Assembly (NCBI GenBank): GCA_026706735.1
Contig: JAPOYD010000187.1
Location: forward strand, 3,741 to 47,771
Length of the DNA stretch: 44,031 nt
Direction: 5' to 3'
Origin: Nitrospinota bacterium
GTDB lineage: Bacteria > UBA8248
This document shows positions 32,115 to 40,278 of this stretch, one piece after another. The notes under the pieces are model-generated. The model saw nothing but the letters and a program-made list of their open reading frames with translations. It was not told the DNA's origin and made no database searches. The position numbers were made by a program, and so were the translations under genes. Positions within the stretch are counted from its first letter, which is position 1. Each line of letters starts with the position of its first letter.

Positions 32115-32717
32115 CTAAGGGGACCTCCAGCGATTCAGGACGGCCTCTTTCACCAGATTCCTGAGACTCACCGCATCCACCGGCTTGGGCAGGCAATGCG
32201 CCGCGCCCATGTCGAGAATGCGCCTGCGCCCCTCCCCGTCGCCGCCGTCGAACGCCAGGACGACCGTTTCGCCGCCGGCTTCGCTCTGCTTGATCTGGCG
32301 GCACACCTCGTAGCCATCGACACTTGAATGATTCAGGTCGAGTATCACCACATCCGGATGCGAGGTCGAATAAAGGACGCCTGCGCGGAACCCGTCGCGC
32401 GCCACCTGAATTTCATAGCCTGACTCACCGAACAAGAGCGCTTCTCTGAGAGAATCGGCGAGGCTCTGGTCGCCGTTCACGATGAGCACCCGGGGAACTC
32501 CGCTCCTCTCCGGGAAAGGATGGGGTATGTTGCGCGATTCCAGAAAGGCGAGGAGCGCCTCTTTTCTCACCCTCCTGTGGCCCCCGGGCGTCCGGTATGC
32601 GCGCAGCCAGCCCTTGTCTATCCAGTTTTGAATCGTAACCGGCGTGACGTCGCAGATTTCAGCAACTTCGAACGTGGTGAACACCTTTTTCCTGGACAAT
32701 TTCTCCGCGCTGGACAA
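32115..32717 (-). CDS. Excisionase/MerR-type HTH fused to a degenerate receiver domain
   Basis: A 200-residue regulator. Residues about 10-60 form an excisionase/MerR-type winged helix (FTTFEVAEICDVTPVTIQNWIDKG, GGHRRVRKEALLAFL). Residues about 75-195 form a receiver domain with the acceptor Asp127 (VVILDLNH) and Lys178 (CLPKPVD). The acidic pair is reduced (VNGDQ at 80-84 instead of DD), and the Thr/Ser after strand 4 is missing (VLAFDGG). The fusion is unlike classical response regulators, where the receiver is N-terminal. No histidine kinase is near. TTG 32717 is the start used; another TTG 18 bases in has its own GGAG. It is divergent from dtd, with palindromes between. Confidence 0.82.
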   Translation of the reverse strand: MSSAEKLSRKKVFTTFEVAEICDVTPVTIQNWIDKGWLRAYRTPGGHRRVRKEALLAFLESRNIPHPFPERSGVPRVLIVNGDQSLADSLREALLFGESGYEIQVARDGFRAGVLYSTSHPDVVILDLNHSSVDGYEVCRQIKQSEAGGETVVLAFDGGDGEGRRRILDMGAAHCLPKPVDAVSLRNLVKEAVLNRWRSP

Positions 32718-32775
32718 TGGCCGCCCCCATTGTGGCTAAGAATATGATGTCGTATTCGCCATTACGTGAGTGAGT

Positions 32776-32809
32776 TGTGCGAAAAATTTTGCAAATGATT
32801 TCTCGCACA
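32776..32809. promoter_or_regulatory. Palindrome upstream of the HTH-receiver gene, left site
   Basis: TGTGCGAAAAA and the reverse complement of TTTCTCGCACA form 11-base arms with one mismatch around 12 bases. It lies in the 280-base region between the regulator and dtd, so an operator, perhaps for the regulator itself, is plausible. Confidence 0.45.
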
Positions 32810-32814
32810 TTGCT

Positions 32815-32847
32815 CCCTGTATTTCAACCAAGACCGGAAATACAGGG
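32815..32847. promoter_or_regulatory. Perfect 11-bp inverted repeat, right site
   Basis: CCCTGTATTTC (32815-32825), 11 bases, then GAAATACAGGG (32837-32847): perfect arms. It is 5 bases from the left palindrome. Centre-to-centre distance is about 38 bases. It could be an operator or a stem-loop. No U-tract follows. Confidence 0.5.
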
Positions 32848-32997
32848 GATATGAAACCGCGCTCAGGGCGGGATGAGGTTCGAGAGCGTTGAATTTCAAG
32901 AGACCCGGCGTATATTCTGGACCCATCGCCGACATATAGTGGAAACGAGATAGCAACTGCCTGGAGAAAGTGAAATGACCCCACGGGATGAGCGAAA

Positions 32998-33447
32998 ATG
33001 AGAGCCGTCGTTCAGCGCGTAAGCGAGGCCCGCGTCCGGGTGGATTCGGAGGTGGTTGGAGAAATCCGGGCCGGACTCCTCGTGTTTCTGGGGATCGGGC
33101 GAGAGGATGCTGAAAAAGACGTCGATTTCCTCGCCGAGAAGATATCGAACCTGAGAATATTCGCCGATGAAGCGCAGAAAATGAACCTCTCGCTTCTCGA
33201 CGCAGGGGGAGCCATGCTCGTCGTCAGCCAGTTCACCCTGCACGGCGATTGCCGAAAGGGGAGGCGCCCCGCCTTCATCGCCGCGGCCCCGCCCGGGCAG
33301 GCGGAGCCTCTCTATGAGCGGTTCATCGCGCATGCCGAGAAACTCGGGCTCCGCGTCGCGGCGGGCCGCTTCGGCGCGATGATGGAGGTGGAACTCGTGA
33401 ACGACGGCCCCGTCACCATGCTGCTCGACTCAAAAGGCGCGTTCTAG
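32998..33447 (+). CDS. dtd: D-aminoacyl-tRNA deacylase
   Basis: A 149-residue enzyme that removes D-amino acids from mischarged tRNA. The family motifs are [15 protein letters not shown] (with the SQFTL active-site Thr) and [14 protein letters not shown] (NxGPVT), together with [16 protein letters not shown] at the start. Length is the family's 145-150. It is the first gene of a run (dtd, DUF2400, nadK, recN) and ends in TAG overlapping the GTG of the next gene by one base. It is divergent from the regulator. Confidence 0.95.
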   Translation: MRAVVQRVSEARVRVDSEVVGEIRAGLLVFLGIGREDAEKDVDFLAEKISNLRIFADEAQKMNLSLLDAGGAMLVVSQFTLHGDCRKGRRPAFIAAAPPGQAEPLYERFIAHAEKLGLRVAAGRFGAMMEVELVNDGPVTMLLDSKGAF

Positions 33448-34364
33448 TGGCTCTCAGGGCCAGAGACGTCCCCCTTCTCAGGGAAAAACTCGACGCGCTC
33501 GCCCGCACCTATCACGACGCCTATCTCGCCACCGACCCGCTCGGCATCGCGCACGCCTACCGGGGCGCGCGGGACCGCGAGGTCGCTGCGTTTCTGAGCG
33601 CATCGCTGGCCTTCGGCAACGCCGCCGCCATACGCGTAAGCGTCAAGCGCATCATGGAGCGGCTCGGCCCCCGGCCGGCCGCCGCGCTGCGCCGCTGCCG
33701 TCCCGAGGAAAGCGCGCGCCTCTTCGGTGGCCTCTACCACCGGTGGGTGGGGCCCGAGGCCATCGGACTTTTCGCCCAGGCGATCGGGGCCGCGCTCAGG
33801 AGCGAAGGATCGCTCGAAACCCTGTTTCTCAAAGGCTATTGCGCGGAAGAGGAAACCCTCCAGGGTGCTCTTAAAAGATTCAGGGAACGCCTGTTCCATT
33901 CCCTCCCGGCGACGCCCGCGAACGCGAGGGTCGAGCGCGGCATTTCCTATCTCCTGCCGGATCCTGCGAGCGGCAGCGCGTGCAAGCGTCTCCACCTGTT
34001 TCTGAGGTGGATGGTGCGCCCCGCCGACGGCCTGGACTTAGGCCTCTGGAAAGGGCCGAAAACACACCAGCTCATCATCCCGCTCGACACCCACATCGCG
34101 CGCATCGGGCGTCTCCTGGGACTCACCGACAGGAAGACGCCCGACCTCAAGATGGCGCTCGAGATCACCAGAAACCTGAAGCGCATCGACCCGGTCGACC
34201 CGGTGCGCTACGATTTCGCCATCTCGCGGATGGGCATCCTCAAGCATTGCCCGAGCAGGCGAAACGTAAAACTCTGCGCGGGCTGCCCGCTTCAGGACGC
34301 CTGCCGCTACTGGCGGCGTCTGCCGCGAAGAAGAAAAGACGCCGCGATGCAGGCGCGCGGATGA
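33447..34364 (+). CDS. DUF2400 / TIGR02757 family protein with C-terminal cysteine motif
   Basis: A 305-residue protein of the family that carries the pattern DPASGSACKRLHLFLRWMVRPADGLDLGLW (about residues 171-200 in shorter form). The rest is predominantly helical with an HhH-like character. The C-terminal CAGCPLQDAC (near 278-287), with an earlier Cys, could hold an iron-sulfur cluster as in HhH-GPD glycosylases, which is inference. The function is unknown in the family. GTG 33447 overlaps the dtd stop by one base. It lies 73 bases before the nadK start. Confidence 0.85.
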   Translation: MALRARDVPLLREKLDALARTYHDAYLATDPLGIAHAYRGARDREVAAFLSASLAFGNAAAIRVSVKRIMERLGPRPAAALRRCRPEESARLFGGLYHRWVGPEAIGLFAQAIGAALRSEGSLETLFLKGYCAEEETLQGALKRFRERLFHSLPATPANARVERGISYLLPDPASGSACKRLHLFLRWMVRPADGLDLGLWKGPKTHQLIIPLDTHIARIGRLLGLTDRKTPDLKMALEITRNLKRIDPVDPVRYDFAISRMGILKHCPSRRNVKLCAGCPLQDACRYWRRLPRRRKDAAMQARG

Positions 34365-34437
34365 ACGGAGGGCGCGGTTGCCGGGGCGCAGACCCTGGGA
34401 TACCTTGCCACCGAGGCTGATTCGGGAGATTCAACAC

Positions 34438-35343
34438 GTGGCGACGAACATAGAACGCATCGCACTGACCGCATGGGCGGAGGCGCAAAAAAACCCGCTC
34501 GATTTCGCCAATCTCACCGCATGGCTGAAAGAAAGGGGCTTCGAGGTCCATCTCGATCTGGACACGGCCCGGATGGCGGGAGAGGAAACGGGCGCAGCGC
34601 GCGAGGAGGTCGTCAAGCGCGCCGATCTGGTCATCGTCTTCGGCGGCGACGGCTCCATGCTACGCACCGCGCACAACATCGGCGAGGAATCCCCGCTCCT
34701 TTTGGGCATCAACACCGGGCACCTGGGCTTTCTGGCCGACATTCCCCAGGCCGAACTCTACCCGGCGCTCGAGCGGATACTGATCAAGAAGGAGTTTTCC
34801 ATCGAATCGCGTATGCGGCTCGGCGCGGAGGTTCAGATAAACGGGGGCGCGCCGCCCGCGCTCTCCGATACGCTGAACGACATCGTGCTCACCACCGGGC
34901 CCCTGGCGCGCATGGTCGAATTCGAGGTCCAGATGGAAGGCAGGCATCTGGGCTATTTCCGGGCGGACGGCCTCATCGTCGCCACGCCCACGGGCTCCAC
35001 GGCCTATTCGCTCTCCGCGGGCGGGCCGCTCGTGCTGCCCGACTTGAACGTGATGCTCATCAACCCGATATGCCCGCACACGCTCAGCAACCGGCCCATC
35101 GTCGTGCCTGCGGAGACGGAACTGGAAATCACCATCTTCCCGGATACCGAAGCGGAGGGGCGCGAGGTTCTCCTCACGCTCGACGGCTTCCCAGGGTGCG
35201 AACTCGAGGCGGGCGATTCGGTGAAAATCAGGAAAAGCCGCACTCCCGTGCGTATCATCCGGCCCAAGGGTGCGGATTTCTTTCAGACCTTAAGAGAAAA
35301 ACTCTTGTGGGAGACCCACCCGCGCGGCGGCCGGAAGACCTGA
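34438..35343 (+). CDS. nadK: NAD kinase
   Basis: A 301-residue enzyme that phosphorylates NAD to NADP. The catalytic motif VFGGDGSMLRTAH, NTGHLGFLADIP and the NAD-binding DGLIVATPTGSTAYSLSAGGP are complete, followed by the expected INPICPHTLSNRPIVVP block. The start is GTG 34438, with GGGAG about 9 bases upstream; a longer frame from 34378 has no family sequence. The N-terminus (ATNIERIALTAWAEAQKN) lacks the common basic KP-type motif of many NAD kinases. recN follows after 7 bases, a pairing seen in many genomes. Confidence 0.95.
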   Translation: MATNIERIALTAWAEAQKNPLDFANLTAWLKERGFEVHLDLDTARMAGEETGAAREEVVKRADLVIVFGGDGSMLRTAHNIGEESPLLLGINTGHLGFLADIPQAELYPALERILIKKEFSIESRMRLGAEVQINGGAPPALSDTLNDIVLTTGPLARMVEFEVQMEGRHLGYFRADGLIVATPTGSTAYSLSAGGPLVLPDLNVMLINPICPHTLSNRPIVVPAETELEITIFPDTEAEGREVLLTLDGFPGCELEAGDSVKIRKSRTPVRIIRPKGADFFQTLREKLLWETHPRGGRKT

Positions 35344-35350
35344 GAACCCC

Positions 35351-37066
35351 ATGCTCCGCCTGCTCAAGATCGCGAACTTCGCCATCATCGATGACCTGGA
35401 AATCGCCTTCGGCTCCGGCCTGAACGTCTTGACAGGCGAGACGGGCGCCGGCAAATCCATCATCTTTGACGCTCTGAACCTCACCCTGGGCGCGCGCGCG
35501 GGAGGCGACATCGTTCGCGGTGGGGCGAAAGAGGCGATTGTCGAATCCCTCTTCGATATTCCCGATACCGCGGGCGGCAGTGCTACCCGCTCCCTGCTCG
35601 AAGAAGCGGGCGTGGAGGTCGAAGAAGGCGGCGAACTCATCGTGCGCCGCCGGGTGGCGGAAGCAGGCAGAAGCCGCATCTATCTGAACGGCGTTCTCGG
35701 CACGGCGTCTTTGCTCTCCCGGGTGGGCGAGCGTCTCGTGAACATCCACGGCCAGCACGCGCACCAAAGCCTCCTGCGTCCTGCAAGCCACCTGGGGCTT
35801 CTGGATGATTTCGCGGGAACGAGCGGGGCGCGAGCCGCACTGGGCGAGGCGGTGCGCGAACTGAAATCCGCCGAGGAAAAACTGACCTCACACCGAGAGG
35901 GCGTGCGCGAGCGCGCCCAGAGGGCGGACCTCCTCCGCTTTCAGGTGGAAGAACTCAAAAAAGCCGCATTGCGCGGGGGCGAACTGGCGGAAATCGAGGC
36001 CGAACTGCCGAGGCTCAGAAATGCGGGCCGTTTGATAGAAGGCGCCGCCACTCTCTATGAGCGGCTATACGAGGCAGAAGGGGCGGTGGTCGAGAAAACG
36101 GGTGAAATCCAGCGCGAACTTGAAGGCATGGCCGCTCTCGATGAATCCCTGGCTGCCCTGGCGGAGGAAGCTGCATCCGCGCAGGCGCAACTGGAAAGCC
36201 TTGCGGATTCGCTTCGCGATTACGCGGAAGGAATCGAGCACGACCCGCAGCGCCTCGAAGCCCTGGAGGCCAGGCGCGCGCTGATTCGCGAGATGATCAG
36301 AAAATACGGGAGCGATGAGGCCGAATGCCTCGCTTATCTTGAGGAGTGCCGGAAGAGCCTCGCCGCGATTTCGGATGAAGAGGGAACCGAGGCGCGCCTC
36401 GTGGACGCGCGCGACGCGCTCAGGGCCAAACTCGCAAAAGCCGCCTTAGCACTTTCGGAAGAAAGAGCGCGCGCCGCCCAAAGCCTCGATGCGCGCATGG
36501 AAGATGCCCTGAGTGAGCTGGGCCTTGCGGGGGCGAAATTCCAGACGCTCCTCACGCATCAAGACAATCCCGAGAGCTTCATCGAAGTGGACGGGCGCGC
36601 GGTGGCCGTTCGCGGCGATGGGGTCGACCGCGCCCAGTTTCACTTCTCACCCAACCCCGGCGAGCCGCCGAGGCCTTTGAGCCGCGTCGCATCGGGCGGT
36701 GAACTCTCACGGCTGATGCTGGCCCTGGAATCCGTCTTAAGGCGGGCGGACTTGATTCCCACCCTCATCTTCGACGAGGTGGACGCCGGCATCGGCGGAG
36801 CGGTGGCCGAAGTGGTGGGCAGAAAACTGAAAGGTGTATCGGCGAGCCACCAGGTGCTCGTCGTCACCCACCTGCCCCAGGTCGCGAGCCTGGGCGATCG
36901 CCATTTCCGGGTGGAAAAACACGTCGTAGGGGATCGCACGGCGACACGTGTGGAGATTTTAGATGACGAAGAGCGCGTGGAGGAGATCGCCCGCATGGGA
37001 ACGGGACTCGAGATCACCGACGCGGCCAGAGAACACGCGAGAGAGATGCTGGGCAAGGCGGGGTGA
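35351..37066 (+). CDS. recN: DNA repair protein RecN
   Basis: A 571-residue SMC-like ATPase that acts at DNA double-strand breaks. Residues about 1-45 include the Walker A GETGAGKSIIFDALNL; a long Ala/Glu/Leu/Arg-rich coiled coil covers roughly 150-370; the ABC signature SRVASGGELSRLMLALE and Walker B TLIFDEVDAGIGG follow near the C-terminus, with the H-loop VTHLPQVAS. Length is normal (550-570). ATG 35351 lies 7 bases after nadK's stop. The gene ends the dtd-DUF2400-nadK-recN run, after which the accessory island begins. Confidence 0.96.
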   Translation: MLRLLKIANFAIIDDLEIAFGSGLNVLTGETGAGKSIIFDALNLTLGARAGGDIVRGGAKEAIVESLFDIPDTAGGSATRSLLEEAGVEVEEGGELIVRRRVAEAGRSRIYLNGVLGTASLLSRVGERLVNIHGQHAHQSLLRPASHLGLLDDFAGTSGARAALGEAVRELKSAEEKLTSHREGVRERAQRADLLRFQVEELKKAALRGGELAEIEAELPRLRNAGRLIEGAATLYERLYEAEGAVVEKTGEIQRELEGMAALDESLAALAEEAASAQAQLESLADSLRDYAEGIEHDPQRLEALEARRALIREMIRKYGSDEAECLAYLEECRKSLAAISDEEGTEARLVDARDALRAKLAKAALALSEERARAAQSLDARMEDALSELGLAGAKFQTLLTHQDNPESFIEVDGRAVAVRGDGVDRAQFHFSPNPGEPPRPLSRVASGGELSRLMLALESVLRRADLIPTLIFDEVDAGIGGAVAEVVGRKLKGVSASHQVLVVTHLPQVASLGDRHFRVEKHVVGDRTATRVEILDDEERVEEIARMGTGLEITDAAREHAREMLGKAG

Positions 37067-37177
37067 GGGAGGACGCTGGAAGATACGCGACCGCCTCGGT
37101 ACCGGGCGTTCGCCTCGCAGGGCAGGTGTGCAAGAATGACGACGCGACTCCATGTTAACGAACAGGAGAGCGCCTGA

Positions 37178-37494
37178 ATGAACGACATATCCGATTCGAC
37201 ACGCTGAAAGCCGCCCGCGATCTGAAAGCCGCCGGTATGGAGGAAGCCCACGCCGAAGCCATCGTTGCGACGATGGGCCGCGCCATGAGCGAGAACCTGG
37301 CCACCAAAGCCGACATCAAGGAACTAGAACAGGCAATCACGAACCTGGAGCGGGCGACTAAGACAGATACCAAGCCCCCCGGACAAACCATAACGGACGC
37401 ACTCGCGGCCTTCGAATACCGGATCACAATCCGGCTCGGCCTGCTGAACGTGGCCGGCGTCGCATACCTCGCCGCTCTCATTATTCTGAGCTGA
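37178..37494 (+). pseudogene. DUF1640-like coiled-coil membrane protein with an early frameshift
   Basis: An ATG at 37178 with AGGAG 9 bases upstream opens MNDISDSTR and then stops. Read one frame over, from CGA at 37192, the sequence becomes RFDTLKAARDLKAAGMEEAHAEAIV, a strong DUF1640 (CCDC90-like) N-terminus, and continues with LATKADIKELEQAITNLERATK and a final membrane segment (LLNVAGVAYLAALIIL) to the stop at 37494. Either one base is missing or two are extra between 37188 and 37192. No other good start is in frame before 37234, so the gene is broken or the sequence contains an error. It sits between recN and the inverted repeat region. Confidence 0.7.
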
Positions 37495-37655
37495 CCTTCG
37501 TAGTAAGAAGTCTCATCCAGCTTCCACTCAAGACCGGATCCGCCGAGAGAGGGCCACAAGAGGGTTGGAGGCAACCAAAGGGTCGTCCCCTGCTACGGGT
37601 GGAATCTTAAGTGCGACAGGACGCGGATTCGGAATCACTTCCCCTTGCGGAGCAA

Positions 37656-37988
37656 TTACTCGATCCCGTTTCCGATGCGCCGGATGAGTTCTTTGAGCGC
37701 GGCCATGTTTTCAGCATGTCGACTTTCGATAGCCGCCATCTTTTCTTCGTGAGCCGCCATGATTTCCGCGTGAACCGTCATGGTTTGCGTGTGCCGCGAT
37801 TCCATGGCCGTCATGGTTTCCGCGTGAGCCGCCATCGTTTCCGCGTGCAACTGCTCCCGCGCGCGCGAGGCCGCCTCCATCTGCCGGAGTCCTCTGAAGA
37901 TCAGCAGGCATTGCGCGCCGCCGACGCCGAGCTCCACGAGGGGACCGGCGGCCGTGGCCAGCAACATGTAGAACTGGTAATCGGTCAT
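37656..37988 (-). CDS. Membrane-anchored coiled-coil protein with two 25-residue repeats
   Basis: A 110-residue protein starting MTDYQFYMLLATAAG. A hydrophobic segment (about 8-32) is followed by a charged Met/Ala/Glu/His-rich coiled coil. Residues 48-72 and 73-97 are tandem 25-residue units, each built as 7+7+11 (HAETMAA, HAETMTA, then an ESRH-containing 11-mer). ATG 37988 is used because AGAGG lies about 10 bases upstream; GTG 38000 has no room for one. It resembles the protein at 13140-13355 in its start and layout. It is convergent with the DUF1640-like gene. I do not know its function. Confidence 0.65.
   Translation of the reverse strand: MTDYQFYMLLATAAGPLVELGVGGAQCLLIFRGLRQMEAASRAREQLHAETMAAHAETMTAMESRHTQTMTVHAEIMAAHEEKMAAIESRHAENMAALKELIRRIGNGIE
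37698..37847 (-). repeat. Two tandem 75-bp coding repeats
   Basis: The two units (37773-37847 and 37698-37772) encode the 25-residue repeats HAE-x-MAA ... ESRH. Each contains 21-base sub-repeats visible as GTTTCCGCGTGAGCC and GATTTCCGCGTGAACC variants on the plus strand. They suggest recent slippage or duplication in the coiled-coil gene. Confidence 0.6.
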
Positions 37989-38161
37989 CTCTCGACCCAC
38001 CTCTCAGAATAGAGATTCAGATGGGTCTTGGAACGTCCTCGCGCACAGCCACGATACCACCTCCCCGCGCGCGCCGCCAAATCGCCGGGAACTCCCGGCG
38101 GACGGAAGCGATGATGGACAACCACGGGGGTTGTCACTACAAGAGGCGGTGCGGTTTTGTT

Positions 38162-38302
38162 CGTCATTCCGGCGAAAGCCGGGATCCATTTTTTTGCTTT
38201 TGATTTCTATTATCTGATTGGTTCTCGCCAATGACGAGAAGATGAACAGCCGGCGTATTGCCATTCTGTTTGAGAATGGATTCCGGCTTTCGCCGGAATG
38301 AC
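38162..38302. repeat. 141-bp inverted-repeat element
   Basis: GTCATTCCGGCGAAAGCCGG... at 38162-38187 and its inverted copy at 38277-38302 differ at one of 26 positions. Each arm contains a self-complementary CCGGC-GAAA-GCCGG core. The arms enclose about 89 bases without a gene. This form is common for dispersed non-autonomous intergenic elements; only one copy is visible here. It lies in the 439-base gap 37989-38427, which holds no gene that I can support. Confidence 0.7.
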
Positions 38303-38364
38303 GGCGGTGATCGATTCCGACTGATGAGGGAGGAATCGACCGAGCGAGGAGGGTTTTTCAACAA

Positions 38365-38378
38365 CCCCCTTAAGGGGG
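38365..38378. repeat. Perfect 14-bp palindrome CCCCCTTAAGGGGG
   Basis: The palindrome directly follows GGGTTTTTCAACAA, whose reverse complement resembles the left end of the MITE-like element at 16137. The pairing suggests an end of a related or decayed element. It lies between the inverted repeat at 38162-38302 and the end of the restriction-like gene. Confidence 0.5.
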
Positions 38379-38427
38379 GAGTGAAAACCTTCCTAATCGC
38401 GTCCGATGCTTTCAGGATTCCTAGGTG

Positions 38428-39555
38428 TCAGCGCTCAATCAGTTTCAACTGCGTGCCGAACTTCACACCTGCAATTTCGCAGGCGATTTGGATCTGTTCC
38501 CGCTTTTGCCCCGTGTTGCTGTTGGTTGCCAGCCACCATCTGTTCTCCAATCTCAGAGAGCTGTCAATCAAGTGCGGGCTATTGATATAGAGGTCCTTTC
38601 GGTTTCGCGCCACCAACCGCCGTGCCTCACTGGCCGTCCGATCCGCGAAGCGCTCTATGAATCCTGAGTCACGGCTAGCAAATTCATTCAGCACCGCAAC
38701 CAAAGTCTTAGCAGCATCCCCAGGTTTAACTTCCTTATTATCAAGAACGAAGCCGACGAGTTTGGATCTATTGCCAACTCCAAGCTGCGCCGAAGCGGAA
38801 TCCGAGTTCGCCGACCGGCGACGCGGGGCCGTTGAGGCAGAGGTTGACCTCAATAGTCGGGAGCGAGGAGGTGGTTGAACAGCTTCGGAAGAAAAGCCCT
38901 TCAAGAACGCCTCAACATCCTCCAGTTTCGGTCTGGTTCCGCACTCTCTCGCGACCTCTTCCGCTAGCAGGTCACGAAGCATATCGTCGGGAGTCTCCAG
39001 CAGGTTTCGCCAGACGCTCGGAATGGCCTTGCGCGCTTCCCCTCGCTCCCGGTTGCTCTTGAGCCTATGCTCGGCATGAAGCCGAGCTTCCTCTGAGACG
39101 ACTCGATTCTTCCGTAGATACATCTCCAGAGACTCGACGTATTCGGGAATTTTCTCCTCGTTCGTCAATTCCACTCGATAGAACTGCCGATCAGGAGGTT
39201 CGCCTGCCGCCATGCTGAGATAAAAATCCCAAAGGTTGCCGTCCGTTAGAATAAGGAACGGAACACCCCTGTTGACGGCATAGCGAAACACTTGCTCCTC
39301 GCCCTTGATGTCCACACCGCCAAGCCCCTTGGCTTCGATGAAAACCAACGGGCCGCCGCCGTGCCGTAATAGCGCGTAATCTACTCGTCCATTATCAACG
39401 GAAAATTCCGGCACAACCTCGTCGGGGTCGCTATCGTCCCAATCCAGTGCACGCAGAATCGGCACGATAACTGACTGTTTGACTTGCGCCTCATTTGTCA
39501 GCGAACCTGAGTTGATGCGCTCAATCGCTTTTTTCAAGACTGCTTCCAAACTCAT
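38428..39555 (-). CDS. HsdR N-terminal (type I restriction) nuclease-like protein
   Basis: A 375-residue protein. Residues 1-220 belong to the type I restriction endonuclease R N-terminal group, with the PD-(D/E)xK pattern Asp59 (GRVDYALL), Glu74 and Lys76 (VFIEAKGLG), and EEQVFRYAVNRGVPFLILTDG as expected next. A low-complexity linker (RSTSASTAPRRRS) at about 235-260 leads to a C-terminal domain of about 115 residues (DRTASEARRLVARNRKDLY, ACEIAGVKFGTQLKLIER) found in related stand-alone proteins. There is no helicase motor, so it is not a complete HsdR. It overlaps the upstream paralogue by 4 bp. It may be a defence nuclease; the role is unproved. Confidence 0.8.
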   Translation of the reverse strand: MSLEAVLKKAIERINSGSLTNEAQVKQSVIVPILRALDWDDSDPDEVVPEFSVDNGRVDYALLRHGGGPLVFIEAKGLGGVDIKGEEQVFRYAVNRGVPFLILTDGNLWDFYLSMAAGEPPDRQFYRVELTNEEKIPEYVESLEMYLRKNRVVSEEARLHAEHRLKSNRERGEARKAIPSVWRNLLETPDDMLRDLLAEEVARECGTRPKLEDVEAFLKGFSSEAVQPPPRSRLLRSTSASTAPRRRSANSDSASAQLGVGNRSKLVGFVLDNKEVKPGDAAKTLVAVLNEFASRDSGFIERFADRTASEARRLVARNRKDLYINSPHLIDSSLRLENRWWLATNSNTGQKREQIQIACEIAGVKFGTQLKLIER

Positions 39556-40238
39556 CCTTCCTCAAACCTTGTCATTAAAGAAGATAACCTCTTCAAGAAC
39601 TCCTCTACGTCCTCAAGTTTTGGTCTAGTGCCACAATCCCCTGCTACCTCTTTCGCAAGCAAGTCACAAAGCATCTCATCAGGTGTCTCCAGCATGGCTC
39701 GCCAGACTTTCGGAATGGACTTGCGCGCTTCCTTCTTTCGGACACTCTCGTCCCATTTCTCCGCCTTCACTGAAGCACTGCCTGAAATGACAGAATCTCT
39801 CGTTAGACACTCTCGCAAAAACTCGACGTGTTTGGGAACTTCTTTCTCATCAGTCAATTCCATCTGGTAGCACAATCTAGCGTAATGTTGGTCTTCCTTC
39901 ATGCCAAGATAAAAATTCCAGTCCTTGCCATTCGTCAGAATGCGAAATTGGACCTTCTTGTCAGCAGCATATTGAAATAACTCATCCTCGCCAGCATCAT
40001 CTATGCTGCCAAGTCGCTTAACTTTGATGAAAATCAAAGGCATTCCCCACTCTCGAAGCAGCGTATAGTCTATTTGGCCTTTACCACCCATTGGCAAGAA
40101 TTCATCCGGGTCAGTATCATCCCAATCCAACTCGCGCAGAATCGGCAGGATAACCGATAGTTTGACTTGCTCCACACTGTTCAACGAATCGGAGTTAATG
40201 CGCTCGATCGCTTTTCTTAAAACTTCTTCAAGGCTCAT
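39552..40238 (-). CDS. Truncated HsdR-N paralogue with the catalytic Glu replaced by Lys
   Basis: A 228-residue paralogue of the next gene (both open MSLE-x-VL-x-KAIERINS and share CGTRPKLEDVE-x-FL-x). It covers only the first domain, ending after LSSLMTRFEEG. At the nuclease site Asp57 is present (GQIDYTLL) but the EAK triplet of its partner is KVK (Lys72-Val-Lys74), so catalytic activity is unlikely. It may regulate, inhibit or complex with its partner, whose ATG overlaps its stop (ATGA). ATG 40238 is chosen because it begins at the shared N-terminus. Base composition appears less GC-rich than acs upstream. Confidence 0.8.
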   Translation of the reverse strand: MSLEEVLRKAIERINSDSLNSVEQVKLSVILPILRELDWDDTDPDEFLPMGGKGQIDYTLLREWGMPLIFIKVKRLGSIDDAGEDELFQYAADKKVQFRILTNGKDWNFYLGMKEDQHYARLCYQMELTDEKEVPKHVEFLRECLTRDSVISGSASVKAEKWDESVRKKEARKSIPKVWRAMLETPDEMLCDLLAKEVAGDCGTRPKLEDVEEFLKRLSSLMTRFEEG

Positions 40239-40278
40239 CCTGCAGAAAATTCCTCCCTGCTCATGAAGATACAAGTAA

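Noticed and set aside
37698..37847. Regular repeats that could suggest a CRISPR array
   Set aside because: The repeats are in frame inside a coiled-coil gene, with period 75 and no unique spacers.
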